64,000 bases of DNA from an uncultured Lachnospiraceae bacterium (lineage in GTDB: Bacteria > Bacillota > Clostridia > Lachnospirales > Lachnospiraceae). This document shows positions 54,740-64,000 of the stretch, piece after piece (within the stretch, counting starts at the first letter, position 1; every line of letters begins with the position of its first letter). The position numbers and the translations under genes are program-made. The stretch is from assembly GCA_946491665.1 (NCBI GenBank), contig CAMLYL010000001.1, positions 1 to 64,000 of the forward strand, in the 5' to 3' direction. The notes under the pieces were generated by a model. It saw only the letters and a list, made by a program, of their open reading frames with translations. It was not told the origin of the DNA and did no database searches.

Positions 54740-56590
54740 ATGAAAACAACCAGAGAAGACATTCGCAATATCGCAATCATTGCCCATGTTGACCATGGCA
54801 AGACCACTCTTGTGGATGAGCTGCTGAAGCAGTCCGGTGTGTTCCGGGAGAATCAGGAAGTTCAGGAACGTATCATGGACTCCAACGACATTGAGCGCGA
54901 AAGAGGAATTACTATTCTCTCAAAGAATACAGCCGTATTTTATAAGGATACAAAAATCAATATTATCGACACCCCCGGCCATGCCGATTTCGGCGGCGAG
55001 GTGGAGCGTGTACTGAAAATGGTTAACGGCGTTGTTCTTGTTGTAGACGCCTTTGAAGGCGCCATGCCCCAGACCAAATTTGTCCTGATGAAAGCTCTGG
55101 AGCTGAATCTTCCGGTCATTGTCTGTGTCAACAAGATTGACCGGCCTGAGGCCAGACCCGACGAGGTGGTGGACGAAGTTCTGGAACTGTTTATGGATCT
55201 GGACGCCTCCGATGAGCAGCTGGAGTGCCCCTTCGTTTTCGCTTCCGCAAAGAACGGATACGCCACCCTGGATTTAAACGAAGAGCCGAAAAATATGATG
55301 CCTCTGTTTGAGACCATCATCAACTACATTCCCGCTCCCGAAGGCGATCCCGACGCCAGTACTCAGCTCCTGGTCAGCACCATTGATTATAACGAATATG
55401 TGGGCCGGATCGCCGTGGGCAAGGTGGACAACGGCTGCATAAAAGTAAATCAGGACGCTGTTATCGTAAACGCCCACGAACCTGACAAGCAGAAAAAGGT
55501 TCGGATCAGCAAACTCTATGAATTTGACGGTCTGAATAAAGTAGAAGTAAAAGAGGCCCGGATCGGCTCCATCGTCGCAATCTCCGGCATTGCCGATATC
55601 CATATCGGAGACACCATCTGCGCGCCGGAAAATCCCGAACCGATTCCTTTCCAGAAAATTTCTGAGCCTACCATTTCCATGAATTTTCTGGTTAATGACA
55701 GTCCTCTGGCGGGACAGGAAGGCAAATATATTACATCACGCCATATCCGCGACCGTCTTTTCCGCGAACTGAACACAGATGTCTCTCTCCGGGTGGAAGA
55801 AACTGACAGCGCAGACTGTTTCAAGGTATCCGGCAGAGGCGAGCTGCATCTGTCTGTACTGATTGAAAATATGCGCCGGGAAGGTTACGAATTCGCCGTA
55901 TCCAAGGCAGAAGTTCTTTATCATACGGATGAGAACGGAAAGAAGACCGAGCCCATGGAAATCGCTTACGTGGACGTTCCGGACGAGTTTTCCGGAGTTG
56001 TCATCGAAAAGCTCAGCCAGAGAAAGGGAGAGCTCCAGAACATGGGAAGCATCAGCGGCGGCTATACCCGTCTTACCTTCCGGATCCCCTCCCGCGGTCT
56101 CATCGGATACCGTGGTGATTTCCTGACCGACACAAAGGGAAACGGCATCCTGAATACCATTTTCGACGGCTATGATCTCTATAAGGGTGATATCCAGTAC
56201 CGCAAGCTGGGATCCCTCATCGCATTTGAGGCAGGCGAATCTGTCACCTACGGTCTGTTCGCTGCCCAGGAGCGGGGCGCCCTGTTTATCGGCCCAGGCG
56301 AACGGGTTTATTCCGGAATGGTTGTGGGACAGTGTTCACGGGCGGAGGATATTGAGCTGAACGTCTGCAAGAAAAAGCATCTGACCAATACCCGTTCCTC
56401 TTCCGCCGACGAAGCGCTGACGCTGACACCGCCCAGAATTCTCAGTCTGGAACAGGCGCTGGATTTCATTGACACTGATGAACTGCTGGAAGTCACTCCT
56501 GAGAGTCTGCGGATCCGCAAGAAAATCCTTGATCCTACCCTGAGAAAACGGGCGGCCATTCGAAAAAATCAGATGAATAAGAATGCGTAG
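54740..56590 (+). CDS. typA: Translational GTPase TypA/BipA
   Basis: IIAHVDHGKTTLVDELLKQSG, DTPGHADFGGEVERV, VCVNKIDRPEARPDEV. Confidence 0.97.
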   Translation: MKTTREDIRNIAIIAHVDHGKTTLVDELLKQSGVFRENQEVQERIMDSNDIERERGITILSKNTAVFYKDTKINIIDTPGHADFGGEVERVLKMVNGVVLVVDAFEGAMPQTKFVLMKALELNLPVIVCVNKIDRPEARPDEVVDEVLELFMDLDASDEQLECPFVFASAKNGYATLDLNEEPKNMMPLFETIINYIPAPEGDPDASTQLLVSTIDYNEYVGRIAVGKVDNGCIKVNQDAVIVNAHEPDKQKKVRISKLYEFDGLNKVEVKEARIGSIVAISGIADIHIGDTICAPENPEPIPFQKISEPTISMNFLVNDSPLAGQEGKYITSRHIRDRLFRELNTDVSLRVEETDSADCFKVSGRGELHLSVLIENMRREGYEFAVSKAEVLYHTDENGKKTEPMEIAYVDVPDEFSGVVIEKLSQRKGELQNMGSISGGYTRLTFRIPSRGLIGYRGDFLTDTKGNGILNTIFDGYDLYKGDIQYRKLGSLIAFEAGESVTYGLFAAQERGALFIGPGERVYSGMVVGQCSRAEDIELNVCKKKHLTNTRSSSADEALTLTPPRILSLEQALDFIDTDELLEVTPESLRIRKKILDPTLRKRAAIRKNQMNKNA

Positions 56591-56603
56591 CTGCATATCA
56601 TTT

Positions 56604-56654
56604 GTTATACTCAGCGCCTGTAGAGGCGGGAGTCTTCCCACATCTGATAAAAAA
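56604..56654 (+). repeat. Second copy of 51-nt repeat also at 51486..51536
   Basis: gttatactcagcgcctgtagaggcgggagtcttcccacatctgataaaaaa, 49/51 identical by eye. Confidence 0.85.
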
Positions 56655-56702
56655 ACTGCTGTATCAGAGATCCGGAGATCCCTGATACAGCAGTTTTTAT
56701 AA
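56655..56702. terminator. Stem-loop AAACTGCTGTATCAG.../...CTGATACAGCAGTTT
   Basis: Inverted repeat between convergent typA and dapL. Confidence 0.85.
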
Positions 56703-56707
56703 TGCCT

Positions 56708-57922
56708 TTACAGCGCCTTAATTCTCTCCAGCGCTTCCAGTGTATTCTCATACGCGCCGAAGGCCGTCAGCCGGAAGTATCCTTCTCCGCTGGGTCCGAA
56801 TCCGGATCCCGGAGTGCCGACTACATTTGCCTTCTCCAGAAGATAATCAAAGAACTCCCAGGAAGACATCTGATCCGGAGTCTTCAGCCAGATATAAGGA
56901 GCGTTCACGCCGCCGAATACCTCATAGCCCGCCTCCTGCAGACCTCTCTTGATCGTAGCCGCATTCTTCATATAATAAGCGACCTGCTGCTTTAACTGTG
57001 CTTTTCCTGCTTCGCTGTACACAGCCTCTCCTGCCCGCTGAATAATGTAGGGTGCGCCGTTGAACTTGGTTCCGTGCCGTCTCGCCCACATTGCATGAAG
57101 AGAAACATCACCGCATTTCAGCTCTTTCGGAACTACTGTGTAACCCAGACGAACTCCGGTAAAGCCCGCATTCTTGGAAAAGCTCTTGATCTCAATCGCG
57201 CAGGTTCTTGCGCCCTCGCACTCATAAATGGAATGCGCCACATCATCTTCGGAAATATAAGCCTCATAGGCGCCGTCATAAATAATCACAGCGCCCACTT
57301 TGTTTGCGTAATCCACCCATTCCTGCAGCTGTGCCTTTGTGATCGTAGTTCCGGTAGGATTGTTCGGCAGGCACAGATAAATCATATCCGGCGTCTCCTT
57401 CGGGAACTCGGGAACAAAATTATTCTCCTTTACGCAGGGCATATAAATGACATTGCTCCACATCTCTGTGGCAGGATCATATGTACCGGTCCTTCCCGCC
57501 ATTACATTGGAATCCACATATACCGGATAAACAGGATCGCACACCGCGATACGGTTATCTTCGCTGAAAATCTCCTGAATATTTCCGGAATCACTTTTCG
57601 CTCCGTCAGACACAAAAATCTCATCCGCACTGATATCGCAGCCTCTGGCTTTATAATCATTCTCCGCGATTGCGTTGCGGAGGAACTCATATCCCAGATC
57701 CGGCGCATACCCGTGGAAAGTCTCTGCTTTGCTCATCTCATCCACCGCACTGTGAAGGGCCTCGATAATGGCCGGAGCAATAGGCTGCGTCACATCGCCG
57801 ATCCCAAGACGGATCAGCTTCTTGTCCGGATTGGCAGCGGAATATTCATTTACCTTTTTCGCAATCGTGCTGAATAAATAGCTGCCCGGAAGCTTCTGAT
57901 AATTATCATTGATCTTAAACAT
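56708..57922 (-). CDS. dapL: LL-diaminopimelate aminotransferase
   Basis: IRLGIGDVTQPIAPAIIEALH, YLCLPNNPTGTTITKAQL, SFSKNAGFTGVRLGYTVVP. Confidence 0.95.
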   Translation of the reverse strand: MFKINDNYQKLPGSYLFSTIAKKVNEYSAANPDKKLIRLGIGDVTQPIAPAIIEALHSAVDEMSKAETFHGYAPDLGYEFLRNAIAENDYKARGCDISADEIFVSDGAKSDSGNIQEIFSEDNRIAVCDPVYPVYVDSNVMAGRTGTYDPATEMWSNVIYMPCVKENNFVPEFPKETPDMIYLCLPNNPTGTTITKAQLQEWVDYANKVGAVIIYDGAYEAYISEDDVAHSIYECEGARTCAIEIKSFSKNAGFTGVRLGYTVVPKELKCGDVSLHAMWARRHGTKFNGAPYIIQRAGEAVYSEAGKAQLKQQVAYYMKNAATIKRGLQEAGYEVFGGVNAPYIWLKTPDQMSSWEFFDYLLEKANVVGTPGSGFGPSGEGYFRLTAFGAYENTLEALERIKAL

Positions 57923-58026
57923 ACGAAAACTCCTTATCTGTATTTTGACTTACATTAGTATATACCATAACTTACTGAAAAATCAAGGCAGAGTCTGAAC
58001 AACCCCCTGGGGAACAGCAGCAGTTA

Positions 58027-58575
58027 TCACAAATCCATCATGCTCAGAATCATCTGGGCCGTCTCCGTAAAGCTGGTTCCATTATCCATACTGGTCTTCT
58101 GCAGATAACGGTGGGCCTCACTCTCTGTCATATTGTTGCGCTCCATGAGAATATTTTTTGCCCGCTCAATAAGCTCCTGTTCCTCTCTGGAACGATGCCT
58201 GGGCTGGGAACGGCGCTTCTTCCGGATCCGCTCCACGTTACAGACAACCATTTCCATAGTGGAGATCAGTTCATGCACTTTCAGCGGCTGAGACAGACTG
58301 ACCACGCTGTCATCTCCGTTATCCTCCCACTGCTCCCGGGAACTGATCGTGACCATCTGAAATCCTTCCGGCAGGCACTCCTTCAGCTCCCGGTAAATCA
58401 TATCCGGCAGGCGATACGTGCATAACACGACACCGGTTCCCATGTCATTGGCTTCCTGGATTACCTGAGCGCCGTTTGTGCAGACGCCCACAACATAAAA
58501 ACCGTTCCGGGTCAGTACATTTTTAATTTTTTTCCCTATATCCGGTTTGGAAAACGCAACGATAACTCCTGTCAA
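58027..58575 (-). CDS. ANTAR-domain response regulator-like protein
   Basis: C-terminal ELIERAKNILMERNNMTESEAHRYLQKTSMDNGTSFTETAQMIL; adjacent to glnA. Confidence 0.9.
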   Translation of the reverse strand: MTGVIVAFSKPDIGKKIKNVLTRNGFYVVGVCTNGAQVIQEANDMGTGVVLCTYRLPDMIYRELKECLPEGFQMVTISSREQWEDNGDDSVVSLSQPLKVHELISTMEMVVCNVERIRKKRRSQPRHRSREEQELIERAKNILMERNNMTESEAHRYLQKTSMDNGTSFTETAQMILSMMDL

Positions 58576-58594
58576 GCCTACTGTTCCACCTTTT

Positions 58595-59926
58595 CTAAAA
58601 TTTTGTCAGGTATTTTTCTACTTCCCACTCGCTGACTGCCCTGCAGTAATTGTCCCACTCCTTCTTCTTTGCTTCAATATATACAGAAGAGATATGTTCT
58701 CCCAGAATCCCCCGGACAAACTCATCTGCTTCCATGGCGTCCACCGCATCATGAAGCGTAGCCGGAAGTTCCCCGATACCAAGAGACTTTCTTTCTTCTT
58801 CTGTCATCTCGTAAATATTTTTCGTAATATTGGGCGGGGGCAGAATCTGATTTTTAATCCCGTCCATCCCCGCAGCCAGACACAGAGCCAGCACCAGATA
58901 GGGATTGGCTGCCGAATCCGGGCTTCGCAGTTCTACTCTCATGCCGCTGTCCCGCACAGAAGGAACACGGATCAGAGGACTCCTGTTCTTCACCGACCAG
59001 GCAATGTGTACCGGCGCCTCAAAACCGGACACCAGACGTTTATAGGAATTCACCAGCGGATTTGTCACCGCCGACATGCCGTACACATGCTTCATCAGTC
59101 CTCCGATAAAATAGTACGCTTCTTTGCTCAGACTATACTTGTCTGAAGGATCCATAAACAGGTTTTTCCCATCCTTGGAAAGGGACATATTGATATGCAT
59201 GCCGGAGCCGTTGCAATCCGTTTTGGGCTTGGGCATAAAGGTCGCATGCATTCCGTGACGCTTGGCAATTGTTTTCACAGCCAGCTTAAAAGTCACCACA
59301 TCATCGGCCGCCTGCATAGCCGGCACATATTTAAAATCAATCTCATGCTGCCCCGGAGCCGCCTCATGGTGAGATGCCTCAATCTCAAATCCCATATCCT
59401 CCAGAGTCAGCACCATATCTCTGCGGACATTCTCACCCAGATCGTTAGGACCCATCTCAAAATATCCCGCAATTTCGTTTGTATCCGTAGTAGGGCAGCC
59501 ATTGTCGTCCGTGTTGAACATGAAGAACTCACACTCCGGGCCGATTTCACACTCATAGCCCATTTCATGAACCTGATCCACTACCTGCTTCAGGACATAG
59601 CGCGGATCCCCCTCAAAGGGCGTACCGTCCGGACGGTACACATCGCAGATAAAACGGGCTACTTTTCCCTGCTGCGGCCGCCACGGGAAAATCGTAAAAG
59701 TATTCAGATCCGGATGAAGGTACAGATCAGACTCCTCAATCCTCACAAAGCCCTCGATGGAGGAACCGTCAAACATGCACTGATTATCCAGAGCCTTCTC
59801 CAACTGACTGCTGGTAATCGCCACGTTTTTCAGATTTCCGAAAATATCCGTAAACTGAAGGCGAATGAACTCTACATCCTCATCTTCCACCATCTGAATA
59901 ATATCCTGCTTCGTATATTTGCTCAT
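58595..59926 (-). CDS. glnA: Type I glutamine synthetase
   Basis: FDGSSIEGFVRIEESDLYL, EVEASHHEAAPGQHEID-like motif, NRSPLIRVP. Confidence 0.96.
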   Translation of the reverse strand: MSKYTKQDIIQMVEDEDVEFIRLQFTDIFGNLKNVAITSSQLEKALDNQCMFDGSSIEGFVRIEESDLYLHPDLNTFTIFPWRPQQGKVARFICDVYRPDGTPFEGDPRYVLKQVVDQVHEMGYECEIGPECEFFMFNTDDNGCPTTDTNEIAGYFEMGPNDLGENVRRDMVLTLEDMGFEIEASHHEAAPGQHEIDFKYVPAMQAADDVVTFKLAVKTIAKRHGMHATFMPKPKTDCNGSGMHINMSLSKDGKNLFMDPSDKYSLSKEAYYFIGGLMKHVYGMSAVTNPLVNSYKRLVSGFEAPVHIAWSVKNRSPLIRVPSVRDSGMRVELRSPDSAANPYLVLALCLAAGMDGIKNQILPPPNITKNIYEMTEEERKSLGIGELPATLHDAVDAMEADEFVRGILGEHISSVYIEAKKKEWDNYCRAVSEWEVEKYLTKF

Positions 59927-59994
59927 AATCTCCTCCTTATAATACGATTTTATAAAAAGAGCAAAATCTTAAAAAAGCCGACAAAAATCCCTGA

Positions 59995-62763
<2,769 letters not shown>

Positions 62764-62770
62764 AATCACA

Positions 62771-62812
62771 GGGCCGACATATCAGATCGATATGCCGGCC
62801 CTGTTTTATTAT
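62771..62812. terminator. Stem-loop CAGGGCCGACATAT/ATATGCCGGCCCTG
   Basis: Inverted repeat between convergent genes. Confidence 0.85.
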
Positions 62813-62836
62813 GATTTTTTCAGATCAGTCTTTATC

Positions 62837-64000
62837 TTATTTTGCACGTTTTTTTCTGCCAATGGCTGCTGCCGCGCCGCATCCTGCCGCTGCCGCTGCC
62901 GCCGCCCACACGAAGACCATATTCCCGTCTCCTGTCTTAGCGGCAGATGCAGTTGTCCTGCCATTTCCGGATGTATTTGTATCAGTTCCGGAACCGCTGC
63001 CATCTGTATTTGTGTTCACGTCCTGACCGCCGTCTCCATTCTGCCCGCCATTGATGTTCGGATCACTGCTGTCATCCGGATTCTGATTGCCGTCATCCGT
63101 ACCATCATCTTTTCCATCATTTTTACCGTCATCCTGGTCATCAGCAGTCACTGTCACCGGTACTTCCACCGAATCTGCCGGCTGTCCGTCAACATATGCG
63201 GTTACTGTAATCACAGTAGTTCCGGCAGCAACGCCGGTCACCGTGCCGGTTCCGTCTTCATTTCCGGTCACAGAAATCACATTCTCATCATAACCGGAAT
63301 AATCATAAACCAGAACCGGAAGCTGATCATTACTGTCCTCTTCCGCTGTTTCTGTATTCACTTCAGCAGGTTCTGCAGCCTCAGCAACTTCACTCATCAA
63401 AAGAGACGCTTCTGCCGCACCGCCCACAGTCACTTCCAGATCCTGTGTCTTTCCTTCAAAAGGACCGGGAGTTGTACAGGCCAGATGAATCATATAGGTT
63501 CCCGGCTCAAAAGCAGACAGATCTATGATCACCGTTTCCGCACCGGCCGCTGTTCCGCCGATGTCAGTGCCTTCTACCTCATAGGTAAATCCGTCCATGG
63601 ACATACCACTGAAAACAAGCGTAACCACAGAACCGTCTACAGATGCAGCTGCAAGAGTATTCGGATCGATATCTCCGATATCTCCGCCCTGTCCGGGATC
63701 TTCTGGCTCACCTCCGGGCTCCTCGCCGGGTTCTTCCGGTTGTCCTCCGGGCTCCTTGCCGCCATTCATATCCAGAGAAGGTGTCAGAACAGCAGTTTCA
63801 CCCACAGTAATCTCCATAGCTGCGGGAGTCACAGTCAGAGTTCCTGTTTCGGAGGCTGCGGAGGCCATCAGTGTCGTATTTGTATATGTACCTGCGTAAT
63901 CGCCGCTCTCAACCACCAGAGTTACACCCTCGGGAACAACTACAGAAGAAGTATCATCCATTGTAAGATCGGTTACATTGGAATCCCCGGTCACATTCCA
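62837..64000 (-). CDS. Cell-surface protein C-terminus: Ig-like domain, Asp/Gly/Asn-rich linker, sorting-like tail (partial)
   Basis: Big_2-like AGTTVITVTAYVDG; DDGKNDGKDDGTDDGNQNPDD linker; AAKTGDGN + hydrophobic stretch + RKKRAK tail; frame open to window end. Confidence 0.8.
   Translation of the reverse strand, partial: WNVTGDSNVTDLTMDDTSSVVVPEGVTLVVESGDYAGTYTNTTLMASAASETGTLTVTPAAMEITVGETAVLTPSLDMNGGKEPGGQPEEPGEEPGGEPEDPGQGGDIGDIDPNTLAAASVDGSVVTLVFSGMSMDGFTYEVEGTDIGGTAAGAETVIIDLSAFEPGTYMIHLACTTPGPFEGKTQDLEVTVGGAAEASLLMSEVAEAAEPAEVNTETAEEDSNDQLPVLVYDYSGYDENVISVTGNEDGTGTVTGVAAGTTVITVTAYVDGQPADSVEVPVTVTADDQDDGKNDGKDDGTDDGNQNPDDSSDPNINGGQNGDGGQDVNTNTDGSGSGTDTNTSGNGRTTASAAKTGDGNMVFVWAAAAAAAGCGAAAAIGRKKRAK

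Overview
The window looks like a Clostridia (Lachnospiraceae-like) chromosome segment; this taxonomic guess is inference from gene style only. About 1-50 kb is an accessory region dominated by molybdenum biology and aromatic catabolism. It is interrupted by fbp/dapB at 35.9-38.7 kb and followed by core genes (dapA with a lysine riboswitch, btuR-like, ssb-like, typA, dapL, ANTAR regulator, glnA, hisA-like, guaB, a surface protein). Module A appears to be a gallate -> pyrogallol -> phloroglucinol module: pyrogallol/phloroglucinol transhydroxylase large and small subunits, UbiD/LpdC-type decarboxylase, UbiX/LpdB flavin prenyltransferase, LpdD-type chaperone, two permeases, two paralogous MerR regulators, LysR and GntR regulators, and many Moco genes. 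Three promoters here share a TTGAC(T/A)-GTAT...-19 bp-TATnnT layout typical of MerR-activated promoters, with two weaker matches. Module B is a soluble bis-MGD oxidoreductase with a DmsB-like FeS protein, an AsrB-like flavoprotein, and a TorD-chaperone/AsrA-like fusion. Module C is a ~10 kb operon preceded by a TetR-style palindrome: a PhlG/phloretin-hydrolase-like C-C hydrolase, CMD-like protein, cupin, a third bis-MGD enzyme, XdhC-like factor, a LysR DNA-binding-domain fragment, and a nicotinate-dehydrogenase-like molybdenum hydroxylase whose Mo subunit is split into two genes around the FeS gene. Modules B and C have no substrate I can assign and are the best candidates for undescribed systems. 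All homology calls come from reading motifs by eye; no database search was run.
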